The notes: generated from the letters alone by a model not told the origin. Positions 52,704 through 62,239 are shown, counted from the first letter of the stretch. The stretch is DNA of 64,000 bases from Dickeya zeae NCPPB 2538 (GCF_000406165.1 NZ_CM001977.1:2260015-2324014); one strand, 5' to 3'. Numbers and translations are program-made.

Positions 52704-53321
52704 TCACAACGCAGCGCGCAGCGCGTCCCTGATCAGGGTTTCGCAGTCAGCGCCCGGTCGAGAGACTTTACTCACCATCCTGCCCGCTTCCTGTGGTTTA
52801 TAACCGAGTGCGACCAGCGCAGCTTCAGCCTCAGCCAGCGGGTCCGTTTCCGGTGTTGCATTCCCGGTTGCCGTTGGCAAGGCGATATCACTGGCGGCAT
52901 TAAACAAATCGCCATTCAGGCCTTTAAAGCGATCTTTCATTTCCACAACCAGCCGCTCGGCGGTTTTCTTGCCGACTCCCGGCAATTTCACCAGCGCGTT
53001 AATTTCCTGGCGTTCCACCGCGCTGACAAACTGCTGAGCCGACATGCCTGATAGAATCGCCAGTGCCAGCTTCGGCCCCACGCCATTGACTTTGATCAGT
53101 TCACGAAACAAAGAGCGCTCTTGTTTATTGTTAAACCCAAACAACAGTTGCGCGTCTTCACGCACCACAAAATGGGTAAAAATCACCGATTCCTGACCGA
53201 GATCCGGCAACTCGTAAAAGCAGGTCATCGGCATATGCACTTCATAACCCACCCCCCCAACTTCCAGCAGTACCTGCGGGGGTTGTTTTTCTACAATAAT
53301 GCCTCTGAGTCTACCTATCAC
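52704..53321 (-). CDS. ruvA: Holliday junction DNA-binding protein RuvA
   Basis: 205 residues (E. coli 203). N-terminal OB fold (MIGRLRGIIVEK), two helix-hairpin-helix motifs (about residues 70-130, VNGVGPKLALAILS and LPGVGKKTAERLVVEMK) and a C-terminal RuvB-contacting domain after an acidic linker. Tetramers hold the four-way junction for RuvB. A LexA box lies 52 bp upstream of the start. Confidence 0.97.
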   Translation of the reverse strand: MIGRLRGIIVEKQPPQVLLEVGGVGYEVHMPMTCFYELPDLGQESVIFTHFVVREDAQLLFGFNNKQERSLFRELIKVNGVGPKLALAILSGMSAQQFVSAVERQEINALVKLPGVGKKTAERLVVEMKDRFKGLNGDLFNAASDIALPTATGNATPETDPLAEAEAALVALGYKPQEAGRMVSKVSRPGADCETLIRDALRAAL

Positions 53322-53373
53322 GTGATGCTCCTGCGGTATGGGCTAAGGTGTAATTCTGTATCATAAAAAAAGG

Positions 53374-53389
53374 CTGGATAGATATCCAG
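53374..53389. promoter_or_regulatory. LexA (SOS) box upstream of ruvAB
   Basis: CTGGATAGATATCCAG is symmetrical in 14 of 16 positions and is the reverse-strand equivalent of the known E. coli ruvAB operator (CTGGATATCTATCCAG). It is 52 bp before the ruvA start. Confidence 0.9.
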
Positions 53390-53524
53390 CCGAATATACG
53401 AAAAACGCGTGCGCACTTCAGGAATGGGCGTAATACGCTGCATTACTCTGCTCAGCCAGCCTCCCCTCGTCGTGTGGGTTGCCATCGCATGAAGAAGACG
53501 CGCAGAAGATCCGATCGCTGCTGT

Positions 53525-53550
53525 AAAAAAAACGCCGGTTTCCCGGCGCA
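53525..53550 (-). terminator. Terminator after ruvC
   Basis: On the minus strand, CGCCGG-GAAA-CCGGCG is followed by eight T's. It starts three bases after the ruvC stop and separates ruvC from ruvAB transcription. Confidence 0.9.
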
Positions 53551-53552
53551 TT

Positions 53553-54074
53553 TTAGCGTAACCGACCGCGCGCGAGGTTGAGCCTCGTGCTACTCACCTG
53601 CAGGGCATTCTGACTGATATGACAGTGCGTAATGGCAATCGCCAGTGCATCGGCAGCATCTGCCTGCGGGTTAGCCGACAATTTAAGCAGCGTTTTCACC
53701 ATGTGTTGTACCTGGCTTTTTTCCGCCGCCCCCGTGCCGACCACCGTTTGCTTTACCTGCCGGGCCGCATATTCAAATACCGGCAGTGACTGATTTACCG
53801 CTGCAACAATGGCCGCACCGCGCGCCTGACCCAGTTTTAGCGCCGAATCCGCATTGCGAGCCATAAACACCTGCTCGATAGCGAAATAGTCGGGTTGAAA
53901 TTGGGTGATGATTTCGCTGACACCAGCATAAATCAGCTTAAGGCGTGTAGGCAGATCATCTACCCCAGTACGAATACATCCACTGCCTAAATAGGTTATC
54001 TGCCGTCCCTGCTGGCGGACAATACCGTAGCCGGTCACACGGGAACCGGGGTCGATACCGAGAATAATACTCAT
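53553..54074 (-). CDS. ruvC: Holliday junction resolvase RuvC
   Basis: 173 residues, as E. coli. RNase H-like endonuclease that cuts the junction held by RuvAB. Catalytic acids are visible: Asp in LGIDPGSR (about residue 7), Glu in FAIEQVFM (about 66) and two Asp in PQADAADALAIAITH (about 138-141). 40 bases after yebC in the same orientation, ending the aspS-nudB-yebC-ruvC string. This group is separated from ruvAB and its SOS operator. Confidence 0.97.
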   Translation of the reverse strand: MSIILGIDPGSRVTGYGIVRQQGRQITYLGSGCIRTGVDDLPTRLKLIYAGVSEIITQFQPDYFAIEQVFMARNADSALKLGQARGAAIVAAVNQSLPVFEYAARQVKQTVVGTGAAEKSQVQHMVKTLLKLSANPQADAADALAIAITHCHISQNALQVSSTRLNLARGRLR

Positions 54075-54114
54075 CGTTCTTCCCCAGTCACCCGTTGAAA
54101 GGAAGGGACTGCCA

Positions 54115-54858
54115 TTACAGCAGTGCCGCTACCTCGTCGGAGATCTCACCGTTGTGATAAACCTCCTGAACGTCATCGCAATCTTCCAGCATGTCGATCA
54201 AACGCATCAGTTTTGGTGCGGTCTCTGCATCCATATCGGCTTTGGTAGACGGAATCATCGATACTTCAGCAGCCTCAGACACCAGACCAGCGGCGTCCAA
54301 CGCATCTTTTACCTGACCGAAGATTTCCCACGGCGTAAACACGTCGATGGCACCATCATCATAGGACACCACATCATCTGCACCGGCTTCCAGCGCCGCA
54401 TCCATCACCGTATCTTCATCCAGACCCGGAGCATAAGAAATTACGCCTTTCTTGGAGAACAGATAGGACACCGAGCCGTCGGTTCCCAGGTTGCCACCGC
54501 ATTTGGTAAAGGCATGACGCACTTCAGACACGGTACGATTACGGTTGTCACTCAGGCATTCCACCATCACCGCTGTGCCGCCAGGGCCGTAACCTTCATA
54601 AATGATGGTTTCCATGTTGGCGTCTTCATCGCCACCCACACCGCGCGCGATCGCACGGTTCAGGGTGTCGCGCGTCATGTTATTGGATAGCGCTTTATCG
54701 ACAGCAGCACGCAGGCGCGGGTTAGAACCGGGATCGCCGCCGCCTAAACGGGCTGCGGTAACCAGCTCGCGGATAATTTTGGTGAAAATTTTACCGCGTT
54801 TAGCGTCCTGTGCCGCTTTGCGATGTTTAGTGTTGGCCCACTTACTATGACCTGCCAT
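54115..54858 (-). CDS. yebC: YebC family transcriptional/translational regulator
   Basis: 247 residues (E. coli 246). Starts MAGHSKWANTKHRKAAQDAKRG, the YebC/TACO1 family signature. Bacterial YebC proteins have been linked to relief of ribosome stalling at proline-rich stretches and to transcription regulation. ATG 54858 is chosen for this start; the ORF continues 30 codons upstream. Lies between nudB and ruvC. Confidence 0.96.
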   Translation of the reverse strand: MAGHSKWANTKHRKAAQDAKRGKIFTKIIRELVTAARLGGGDPGSNPRLRAAVDKALSNNMTRDTLNRAIARGVGGDEDANMETIIYEGYGPGGTAVMVECLSDNRNRTVSEVRHAFTKCGGNLGTDGSVSYLFSKKGVISYAPGLDEDTVMDAALEAGADDVVSYDDGAIDVFTPWEIFGQVKDALDAAGLVSEAAEVSMIPSTKADMDAETAPKLMRLIDMLEDCDDVQEVYHNGEISDEVAALL

Positions 54859-54929
54859 AAAAATCTCCGAAAAAAGCCTGTTATTCCCTAACGTTATCGG
54901 GTTGCCGCGTTGCAGCACCCCAAAAGCGG

Positions 54930-55379
54930 TTAAGGCCGGGCTGGGCAAATAACAAATTCTTCAATCGCCTGCCGGTTGCTCCAGGATTTGGTCAACCGCG
55001 CCGCATCGGGTGCATCCAGCCATTGGTAAGCCAGATGCTCACTGATTTCTACCTGACGTTCATCGGGCAACGCCAGACAGAACCAGTGTTCCAGGTTATG
55101 CGTCACGCCTGGGGCATAGCGACGTCTCAAATGAGCAAAAAGCTCGAATTCCACACGGCGTTGACAGTCAAGCAACGACAACGCCTCAGCGGCGATGTCG
55201 ATGTTAACTTCTTCTTTCACTTCACGCTGTGCGGCACATCGCGCGCCTTCATCCTCTTCCAGGCTGCCGGTAACCGACTGCCAGAAATCCGGATCATCAC
55301 GCCGCTGAAGCATGAGCACCCGCCCCGTGTTCTGGGCATAAATCACCACCAACACCGAGACAGGTCGCTTATAGTTCAT
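54930..55379 (-). CDS. nudB: Dihydroneopterin triphosphate diphosphatase (Nudix)
   Basis: 149 residues (E. coli 150). Removes pyrophosphate from dihydroneopterin triphosphate in folate synthesis. The Nudix box is readable in GSLEEDEGARCAAQREVKEEVNID (about residues 35-58; the G-x5-E ... REVKEE core). ATG 55379 gives MNYKRPVSVLVVIY and leaves one base after the aspS stop; the ORF extends further into aspS. Confidence 0.95.
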   Translation of the reverse strand: MNYKRPVSVLVVIYAQNTGRVLMLQRRDDPDFWQSVTGSLEEDEGARCAAQREVKEEVNIDIAAEALSLLDCQRRVEFELFAHLRRRYAPGVTHNLEHWFCLALPDERQVEISEHLAYQWLDAPDAARLTKSWSNRQAIEEFVICPARP

Positions 55380-55380
55380 C

Positions 55381-57171
55381 TTACTGATTCTCTGCATCCT
55401 GCGCGGCTTTGCCCTTACCCACCACTGCAATGGATAACTCCTCCAGCGCAGACGGGTTCGCGAAGCTCGGTGCTTCGGTCATCAGGCAGGCTGCTGCTGT
55501 GGTTTTCGGGAAGGCAATCACGTCACGGATATTGTCGGTACCGGTCAGCAGCATCACCAGACGATCAAGCCCAAACGCCAGACCGGCGTGCGGCGGCGTA
55601 CCAAATTTCAGGGCATCCAGCAGGAAGCCAAATTTTTCGCGCTGTTGCTGTTCGTCGATACCGAGAATACGGAACACCGTCTGCTGCATCTCACCGTTGT
55701 GGATACGCACGGAACCACCACCGACTTCATAACCGTTCAGCACCATGTCGTAAGCGTTAGCGATAGCGGCTGTCGGGTTGTCTTTCAGCTCCGACGGAGA
55801 CATATCACGCGGTGCCGTAAACGGGTGATGCATTGCGGCCAGACCGCCTTCGCCGTCATCTTCAAACATCGGGAAATCGATGACCCACAGCGGCTGCCAG
55901 CTGTTTTCATTGGTGATCTTCAGATCACGGCCCAGCTTCAGGCGCAGCGCGCCCAGTGCGTCCGTGACCACTTTCGCGCTATCAGCACCAAAGAACAGAA
56001 TATCGCCGTCATCGGCAGCGGTACGTTCCAGCAAGGCGGACAGAATGCCGTCGTTCAGGAACTTGGCTACCGGGCTCTGGATACCCTCAAGCCCGTTAGC
56101 CTTCTCGTTAACCTTGATGTAAGCCAGCCCTTTAGCGCCGTAGATTTCGATAAATTTGGCGTATTCATCTATCTGCTTACGGCTCAACTGTGCGCCACCC
56201 GGCACACGAATCGCGGCTACACGGCCTTTGGGGTCGTTAGCTGGGCCAGAAAAGACTTTGAAATCGATATCTTTCAGCAGGTCAGCCACATCCACCAGTT
56301 CCAGCGGGTTACGCAGGTCAGGTTTGTCGGAACCAAAACGACGCATGGCTTCTGCGAAAGTCATGATTGGGAAATCGCCCAGATCCACCCCTTTCACTTC
56401 CAGCCACAGCTCACGCACCAGTTTTTCCATCACTTCGCGCACTTGTGGCGCGGTCATGAACGAGGTTTCCACATCGATCTGGGTGAATTCTGGCTGACGG
56501 TCGGCACGCAGGTCTTCGTCACGGAAGCATTTGACTATCTGATAATAACGGTCAAAACCAGACATCATCAGCAGCTGTTTAAACAGCTGCGGCGACTGTG
56601 GCAACGCGTAAAATTTTCCCTTGTGCACACGGCTTGGCACCAGATAGTCGCGAGCACCTTCCGGTGTAGCTTTGGTCAGCATCGGCGTTTCGATATCGAG
56701 GAATCCGTGGCTGTCCATGAAGCGGCGTACAAAGCTGGTAATGCGGGCGCGGGTTTTCAGACGCTGAGCCATCTCAGGGCGGCGCAGGTCAAGGTAACGG
56801 TATTTCAGGCGCGCTTCTTCGGTATTGTTCTGGTTAGAGTCCAGTGGCAGCGGTTCAGCACGGTTGATGATGGTCAGTGCTGTCGCCAGTACTTCTACTT
56901 CGCCGGTCGCCATGTCTTTGTTGATTTGAGTGTCCGGACGGGCACGCACTACACCAGTCAGTTGGATGCAGAATTCGTTGCGCAGCTCGGAAGCCAGATT
57001 AAATGCCTCCTGACGGTCCGGGTCGAAGAACACCTGCACCAGACCTTCGCGGTCGCGCATATCAATAAAAATCAACCCACCCAGATCGCGGCGGCGATTG
57101 ACCCAACCGCACAACGTCACTTCCTGGCCCACATGGGACGAATTCAACAGCCCGCAATATTCAGTACGCAT
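55381..57171 (-). CDS. aspS: Aspartyl-tRNA synthetase
   Basis: 596 residues (E. coli 590). Class II synthetase with N-terminal anticodon-binding OB fold (about residues 15-105). Class II motif 2 is FRDEDLRADRQPEFTQ (about 216-231) and motif 3 is GLAFGLDRLVMLLTG (about 525-539). A bacterial GAD insertion lies between. Discriminating bacterial type that charges tRNA-Asp. First gene of the aspS-nudB-yebC-ruvC string. Confidence 0.97.
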   Translation of the reverse strand: MRTEYCGLLNSSHVGQEVTLCGWVNRRRDLGGLIFIDMRDREGLVQVFFDPDRQEAFNLASELRNEFCIQLTGVVRARPDTQINKDMATGEVEVLATALTIINRAEPLPLDSNQNNTEEARLKYRYLDLRRPEMAQRLKTRARITSFVRRFMDSHGFLDIETPMLTKATPEGARDYLVPSRVHKGKFYALPQSPQLFKQLLMMSGFDRYYQIVKCFRDEDLRADRQPEFTQIDVETSFMTAPQVREVMEKLVRELWLEVKGVDLGDFPIMTFAEAMRRFGSDKPDLRNPLELVDVADLLKDIDFKVFSGPANDPKGRVAAIRVPGGAQLSRKQIDEYAKFIEIYGAKGLAYIKVNEKANGLEGIQSPVAKFLNDGILSALLERTAADDGDILFFGADSAKVVTDALGALRLKLGRDLKITNENSWQPLWVIDFPMFEDDGEGGLAAMHHPFTAPRDMSPSELKDNPTAAIANAYDMVLNGYEVGGGSVRIHNGEMQQTVFRILGIDEQQQREKFGFLLDALKFGTPPHAGLAFGLDRLVMLLTGTDNIRDVIAFPKTTAAACLMTEAPSFANPSALEELSIAVVGKGKAAQDAENQ

Positions 57172-57498
57172 TACGATGTCCTTTTACACCGCCGCCGGTG
57201 CTCTGTTTCGCTTGCCAGATGGCAACGATAAGAATCGGTGAACCGGTCGGCATGGTTTTTCTGGATTACAGTCCAATGAAAAAAGGGGGGCATTATAAAG
57301 GAATTTCCCCACAACGATAAGTATGATGGTAGCGGTCTGCGGGCCGCCCCGCATACTCTTTTTTGTTTTTTACCGTGCATTTGCCTGCTGGTTACACAAT
57401 TGCGGGGTATTATGCTAAAACCCTGTTACATCCGCTGTCATAAAGACGGATAGCCTCAGGGTATTGGATCGCAGAGAAACCTATCAGGACAAGGGCTT
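57172..57498. other. Intergenic region between divergent aspS and yecE
   Basis: 327 bp with promoters for both genes expected. I saw no operator, RNA or small gene. The segment TCACATGAC-type boxes are absent; only a CCCC/GGGG-rich patch (57280-57315) stands out. Confidence 0.45.
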
Positions 57499-58311
57499 AT
57501 GTATATTGGTTTACCGCAGTGGCAACATCCGGGTTGGACCCGGCTGGGCCTGCGCGATCTGGCGGATTACGCCCGCTATTTCAACTGCGTGGAAGGAAAC
57601 ACCACCTTTTATGCGTTGCCGTCGGCCGAATCGGTGTTGCGCTGGCGCGACATGACCCACGACGATTTTCGCTTCTGTTTCAAATTTCCCTCTGCCATTA
57701 GCCATCAGGCCGGTTTACGCCATTGCCAGCAGCAAGTGACAGAGTTTTTCCACTGCCTTGAACCTCTGCACCCTCGCCTGGGGCAACTGTGGTTACAGTT
57801 GCCGTCCGCGTTTGGACCCGACCAGGAAGAAACGTTGTGGCAGTTCCTGGACGGACTACCAACAGGGTTTTGCTACGGGGTCGAGGTGCGTCACCCGCTG
57901 TTTTTCGCTAAGGGTGATGATGAACGCCGCATCAACCAAGGGTTGCACCAGCGTTGCATGAACCGGGTCATTATGGACAGTCGGCCCGTGCACCATGCCG
58001 CACCGACCAGCGACGTGATACGCGATGCTCAACGCAAAAAACCCAAGGTACCACTGCACGTCGTGCGCACCGCCGATGCCCCCTTAATTCGATTTATTGG
58101 CAATGAAGACGCCGACGACAATCTCCGCTGGTTTACGCCGTGGATAGACAAACTGGCGCAGTGGCAATCACACTCGCCTTATCTGTTCATCCACACGGCA
58201 GGCACCGCCAGCGCCCCTGAGCTGGCACAACGGCTGTGGCCGCTTCTGAGCGCTGTCATTCCGAGCATGCCGCCCTGTCCCGACTGGCCGCAGCAGACCT
58301 CGCTATTTTAA
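57499..58311 (+). CDS. yecE: YecE, DUF72 family protein
   Basis: 270 residues, TIM-barrel DUF72 family (E. coli YecE 272). Starts MYIGLPQWQHPGWTRLGL and contains NCVEGNTTFYALPS (about residues 37-50) and FCFKFPSAISHQ. Function unestablished; proposed to have nuclease- or glycosidase-like features. AGGACAAGGGC precedes ATG 57499. Confidence 0.92.
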   Translation: MYIGLPQWQHPGWTRLGLRDLADYARYFNCVEGNTTFYALPSAESVLRWRDMTHDDFRFCFKFPSAISHQAGLRHCQQQVTEFFHCLEPLHPRLGQLWLQLPSAFGPDQEETLWQFLDGLPTGFCYGVEVRHPLFFAKGDDERRINQGLHQRCMNRVIMDSRPVHHAAPTSDVIRDAQRKKPKVPLHVVRTADAPLIRFIGNEDADDNLRWFTPWIDKLAQWQSHSPYLFIHTAGTASAPELAQRLWPLLSAVIPSMPPCPDWPQQTSLF

Positions 58312-58566
58312 ATAGCTGTCGCTTAACACATATCGGTTTAAAAAGCGTGTATTGAAAATGTTTTTTGAAGATGATGCATTGAAGAGACTGTTTTAGCGCA
58401 TTATTTCGCCACGCGGGCGCGTGTTTACTGTCATTGGCTTCTATCACAATTTCTTATCAACAGAATTGGATATCCGACAATTTTACCTACAATATCTTCG
58501 TGTTATGCGGTCAACAGACAAGCTATGATAACAGCCGCCGTTTATGGTCAGGCAATGGAGTAAAAA

Positions 58567-58962
58567 ATGGTAAGCGCGCTTTATGTGGTGCTCAGCGCAT
58601 TGTTGTTAGTGAAATTATCGGTTGATGTCGTAAAACTGCGGATGCAATACCGGGTGGCTTACGGCGACGGCGGGTTTTACGAGTTGCAGACTGCCATTCG
58701 CGTTCACGGTAACGCGGTCGAGTACATCCCCATCGGTGGGTTACTGTTGGTACTGATGGAGATGAACGGAGCCATGAATGCGATGATTCATCTGTGCGGT
58801 ATCATGCTGTTGCTCGGTCGGCTGTGCCACTATTATGGCCTGCGCCACCGCGAGTTGAACTGGCGACGTTCCGGCATGATGGCCACGTATGTGTCGTTGC
58901 TGCTGATGATCCTGTTCAATCTCTATTATCTGCCCTGGGAGTTGATACTGACCCTGCGTTAA
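58567..58962 (+). CDS. yecN: YecN, MAPEG-family membrane protein
   Basis: 131 residues, four hydrophobic segments, MAPEG superfamily (microsomal glutathione transferase-like). Diagnostic block RVAYGDGGFYELQTAIRVHGNAVEYIPIG (about 30-58), in which AIRVHGNAVEY matches the family AxRAHgNfxEy. Role in E. coli is unknown. ATG 58567 follows AATGGAGTAAAAA. Next to cmoA as in E. coli. Confidence 0.9.
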   Translation: MVSALYVVLSALLLVKLSVDVVKLRMQYRVAYGDGGFYELQTAIRVHGNAVEYIPIGGLLLVLMEMNGAMNAMIHLCGIMLLLGRLCHYYGLRHRELNWRRSGMMATYVSLLLMILFNLYYLPWELILTLR

Positions 58963-59095
58963 CCCCATTCATTATTCACGGTAAGGCATCCCCGCCCGCT
59001 TATAGTGATGTCTTACCGCTTTTCTCTCATACATCTTTGTGCCATCTTTCTGCTAGAATGCGCGCCTGTTCTTCCCTGTATGTATGTTTCCTGCT

Positions 59096-59839
59096 ATGTC
59101 AAACCGCGATATGCTTTTTTCCGCGCCCATCGCCAATCTGGGTGACTGGACGTTTGATGAACGCGTCGCTGAAGTGTTTCCAGACATGATTCAGCGCTCT
59201 GTTCCTGGCTATTCGAATATTATTTCCATGATCGGCATGCTGGCGGAGCGCTTTGTCCAGGCGGACACCCAGGTCTATGATCTTGGCTGTTCTCTGGGGG
59301 CGGCCACCTTGTCGATGCGTCGCAACATTCATGTCCCCGGTTGCCGTATCATCGCTGTGGATAATTCGTCGGCGATGGTGGCACGCTGCCGCCGCCATAT
59401 TGAAGCATTCCGTGCCGAGACCCCCGTAGACGTTCGCGAAGCGGATATTCTGGATATCGACATCGAAAATGCGTCACTGGTTGTGCTCAATTTTACGTTG
59501 CAATTTATCCCGCCTGAACAGCGCCTGCTGCTGCTAAAACGCATCTGGCAAGGGTTACGTCCCGGTGGCGCGTTGGTCCTATCGGAGAAATTCAGTTTTG
59601 ACGATGCTTCTATCGGCGAATTGCTCTTCAATATGCATTTGGATTTCAAACGTGCCAACGGCTACAGCGAGCTGGAAATCAGCCAAAAGCGCAGCATGCT
59701 GGAAAACGTGATGCTCACCGATTCGGTTGATACCCACAAAGCCCGGCTGCGTGAGGCAGGCTTTGCACACAGCGACGTATGGTTTCAGTGCTTCAACTTC
59801 GGCTCTTTGCTGGCGCTAAAAGCGGAGCCACAACCATGA
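59096..59839 (+). CDS. cmoA: Carboxy-S-adenosyl-L-methionine synthase CmoA
   Basis: 247 residues, as E. coli. Makes carboxy-SAM from SAM and prephenate for wobble-base modification of tRNA. Rossmann methyltransferase motif VYDLGCSLGAATLS (about residues 60-73) and VVLNFTLQFI. ATG 59096 gives MSNRDMLFSAPIA; the in-frame start at 59084 lacks conservation. Overlaps cmoB by four bases. Confidence 0.96.
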   Translation: MSNRDMLFSAPIANLGDWTFDERVAEVFPDMIQRSVPGYSNIISMIGMLAERFVQADTQVYDLGCSLGAATLSMRRNIHVPGCRIIAVDNSSAMVARCRRHIEAFRAETPVDVREADILDIDIENASLVVLNFTLQFIPPEQRLLLLKRIWQGLRPGGALVLSEKFSFDDASIGELLFNMHLDFKRANGYSELEISQKRSMLENVMLTDSVDTHKARLREAGFAHSDVWFQCFNFGSLLALKAEPQP

Positions 59840-60807
59840 TCGATTTCGGTAATTTCTATCAACTGATCGCCAAAGGGCCGCTTAGCCACTGGCTCAACAC
59901 GCTGCCACCCCAGATCAGTCAATGGCAGCAGGAGTCGTTGCACGGCGAATTCAAGCACTGGTTCAATAGCGTTGCACATTTGCCTGTGCTAACGCCCGAC
60001 CAGCTCGACCTCACCCACGGCGTGACCGCCAGTCTGGACACACCGTTGTCGGTGCGTCACCAAGCAGGTATTGAACGCCTGCTACGCAATCTGATGCCCT
60101 GGCGCAAAGGTCCGTTCTCGCTCTATGGCGTGACTATCGACACCGAGTGGCGTTCTGACTGGAAGTGGGATCGCGTTCTGCCGCATATCAGTTCGCTACA
60201 GGATCGGCTGATTCTGGATGTGGGCTGCGGCAGCGGTTATCACTTGTGGCGCATGGTCGGTGCCGGTGCCAAACTGGCCGTCGGCATCGACCCGATGCAA
60301 CTGTTTCTGTGTCAGTTTGAAGCGGTACGCAAGTTGCTGGGTGACGATCAACGTGCGCACCTGCTGCCATTGGGCATTGAACAACTCCCGGCGCTGGCGG
60401 CGTTTGATACTGTCTTCTCGATGGGCGTGTTGTACCACCGGCGCTCACCGCTCGACCATCTCTGGCAGTTAAAAAATCAGTTGGTTACCGACGGAGAACT
60501 GGTGCTTGAAACGCTGGTAGTGGAAGGTGATGAGAATACGGTGTTGCTGCCGGGCGAACGTTACGCTCAAATGCGCAATGTCTATTTCCTGCCTTCGGCT
60601 GCCGCACTCGCTCGCTGGCTGGAAAAATGCGGTTTTGTCGACATCCGTATCGTGGATCAATGCGTGACAACGCTGGAAGAGCAACGCCGCACCGGCTGGA
60701 TGACAACCGGGTCACTGGCGGACTTTCTTGATCCACATGACCGCAGCAAGACGGTCGAAGGCTATCCTGCGCCGTTACGTGCGGTACTGGTTGCACGCAA
60801 ACCCTGA
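59836..60807 (+). CDS. cmoB: tRNA U34 carboxymethyltransferase CmoB
   Basis: 323 residues, as E. coli. Transfers the carboxymethyl group of Cx-SAM to 5-hydroxyuridine at tRNA position 34, giving cmo5U. SAM-fold motif ILDVGCGSGYHLWRMVG (about residues 125-141). ATG 59836 overlaps the cmoA stop (ATGA), so the pair is translationally coupled. Confidence 0.96.
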   Translation: MIDFGNFYQLIAKGPLSHWLNTLPPQISQWQQESLHGEFKHWFNSVAHLPVLTPDQLDLTHGVTASLDTPLSVRHQAGIERLLRNLMPWRKGPFSLYGVTIDTEWRSDWKWDRVLPHISSLQDRLILDVGCGSGYHLWRMVGAGAKLAVGIDPMQLFLCQFEAVRKLLGDDQRAHLLPLGIEQLPALAAFDTVFSMGVLYHRRSPLDHLWQLKNQLVTDGELVLETLVVEGDENTVLLPGERYAQMRNVYFLPSAAALARWLEKCGFVDIRIVDQCVTTLEEQRRTGWMTTGSLADFLDPHDRSKTVEGYPAPLRAVLVARKP

Positions 60808-60840
60808 CCGGGCAACCCGACAGGTAAAAACAGAGCGGCG

Positions 60841-60870
60841 CGACATGCCAGCCGATAGATAATGACTGGC
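60841..60870 (+). terminator. Weak hairpin after cmoB
   Basis: TGCCAG (60846-60851) pairs with CTGGCA (60864-60869) across a 12-base loop. No T run; weak support. Confidence 0.3.
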
Positions 60871-60900
60871 ATAATCTCGCCGCCCCACTGCACAGAATGT

Positions 60901-61158
60901 TCAGTTGCGATGCTTGACGATCATATTAATGGCCGCTTCTTCGGTCATATCGGTACTTTGGATCTCGACCTGAATGTCCTGATTGCTGGTTTCATTAAAA
61001 AGCGTCGTATTACCAACGGTATGAAAATCACCAGTTACCGTGTCTCCCCTTTCCACCTCATAAATATCCAGCAATTTGGCAACGATAAACCGCTCTTCAG
61101 GATCGCGGATAACGATGAGACCAATGCGATGCTCATGATGCACAACGACTCCACGCAT
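60901..61158 (-). CDS. Small conserved-looking hypothetical protein
   Basis: 85 residues from ATG 61158, which follows AAGGAATCC. Beta-rich start MRGVVVHHEHRIGLIVIRD and FIVAKLLDIYEVERGDTV suggest an SH3- or OB-like barrel; the C-terminus is acidic and helical (TDMTEEAAINMIVKHR). No family recognised. Not part of the E. coli cmoB-cutC neighbourhood, so lineage-specific. Confidence 0.65.
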   Translation of the reverse strand: MRGVVVHHEHRIGLIVIRDPEERFIVAKLLDIYEVERGDTVTGDFHTVGNTTLFNETSNQDIQVEIQSTDMTEEAAINMIVKHRN

Positions 61159-61323
61159 AACAGGATTCCTTTTGACTGTTGAGATAGTAAGCAGCATATC
61201 ACCGGCTTAGAATGATAAAAGATAAGCGCATAACAATTCAGTGCATTTTTGGGTATGGATCACGTTCGATGGCGTAATAATCGCTGCACCAACTCTGCAT
61301 TACGCGAGTGGCTGCATCACAAC
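61159..61323. other. Non-coding region upstream of the 60901 gene
   Basis: 165 bases of leader and promoter DNA for the small gene at 60901-61158. Nothing further recognised; the open frames here are not supported. Confidence 0.4.
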
Positions 61324-61382
61324 TTATAGCAGAAAAAAGCCCCGTTATAGCAGAAAAAAAGCCCCGACAAAGCGCCGGGGCC
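61324..61382 (-). terminator. Terminator of cutC, with a duplicated half
   Basis: On the minus strand GGCCCCGGCG-loop-TCGGGGC is followed by T7 (61354-61382). The 21-22 base word TTATAGCAGAAAAAAGCCCCG occurs twice in direct repeat (61324-61344 and 61345-61366), so the T-tract plus 3' arm is duplicated. Confidence 0.7.
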
Positions 61383-61474
61383 TGGTACTCGCAAGCAGAC
61401 CGATAAAGGGAATGCTGCGCGGCAAAGGGCATCGGAAGAATACCTGATGGAGCCCCCCACGGGGTATCTACCAT

Positions 61475-62239
61475 CTAGGAAGCGGATGTCGCAGAGGGAG
61501 CCGTTTGCGGGCTCAACGCGTTTTTCATGGCCGCGACGACATCGCCATCAACACAGTAATGCTGGAACTCATCCATGTCGGTTTCAGAGCAGAGCGTGAC
61601 GCCTAATTTGCGATAACGCATCGGCGAAGGTAGCCACTGGCCTGCGGATGTATGTAACTCCTGAATGCCGCAGGCGCGAAACTTGTGCAAATTAGTCAGA
61701 CGCACCCCAGCTCCAGCCATAATGATTGGACCACAACTGGCCTCATTAAGTTCCCGTAATAGCGTTAAACCATTTTCGGCACTTTGCTGTTGTCCAGATG
61801 TCAGCACCCGGGCAATCCCTAAATCCGTCAGTTGATTCAGCGCCAGACGCGGATTCAGACACATATCAAATGCACGATGAAACGTGACCGCTACCCCGTC
61901 ACACCGGGCCATCACCTGCCGCATCCGCGCGATATCAATGTGCCCTTCTTCATCCAAAACGCCTACAACCAACCCAGGAAAACCCATCGCCTTAATCTGA
62001 TCAATGTCATACAGCATGGCGTTGAATTCCTGCTGGCTGTAGCAAAAATCCCCTCCACGCGGTCGAACCATCGGATGTACCGGAATAGATAACATTTCCC
62101 GTGCACAGCGCAGCACACCGTACCCTGGCGTTAAGCCTCCCTCACGCTGTGCAGCACAGAGCTCTATTCGATCCGCACCTGCCTGCTGTGCCGTCAGTGC
62201 GCAGTCCAGGCTGTAACAGCAGACCTCCAACATCGGCAT
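61475..62239 (-). CDS. cutC: CutC family protein
   Basis: 254 residues (E. coli CutC 248). TIM-barrel protein once linked to copper homeostasis; its current role is uncertain. Typical blocks are LEVCCYSLDCALTAQQAGADRIELCA (about residues 3-28), HPMVRPRGGDFCYS (about 55-68) and VTFHRAFDMC (about 123-132). Followed downstream by the duplicated terminator. Confidence 0.94.
   Translation of the reverse strand: MPMLEVCCYSLDCALTAQQAGADRIELCAAQREGGLTPGYGVLRCAREMLSIPVHPMVRPRGGDFCYSQQEFNAMLYDIDQIKAMGFPGLVVGVLDEEGHIDIARMRQVMARCDGVAVTFHRAFDMCLNPRLALNQLTDLGIARVLTSGQQQSAENGLTLLRELNEASCGPIIMAGAGVRLTNLHKFRACGIQELHTSAGQWLPSPMRYRKLGVTLCSETDMDEFQHYCVDGDVVAAMKNALSPQTAPSATSAS

Noticed and set aside
55588..57231. 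547-codon open frame opposite aspS
   Set aside because: Lies fully antisense to conserved aspS; composition mirrors the sense codons and no ribosome binding site or family is visible.
61238..61474. 78-codon frame downstream of cutC
   Set aside because: Runs through the duplicated cutC terminator and has no protein-like features.
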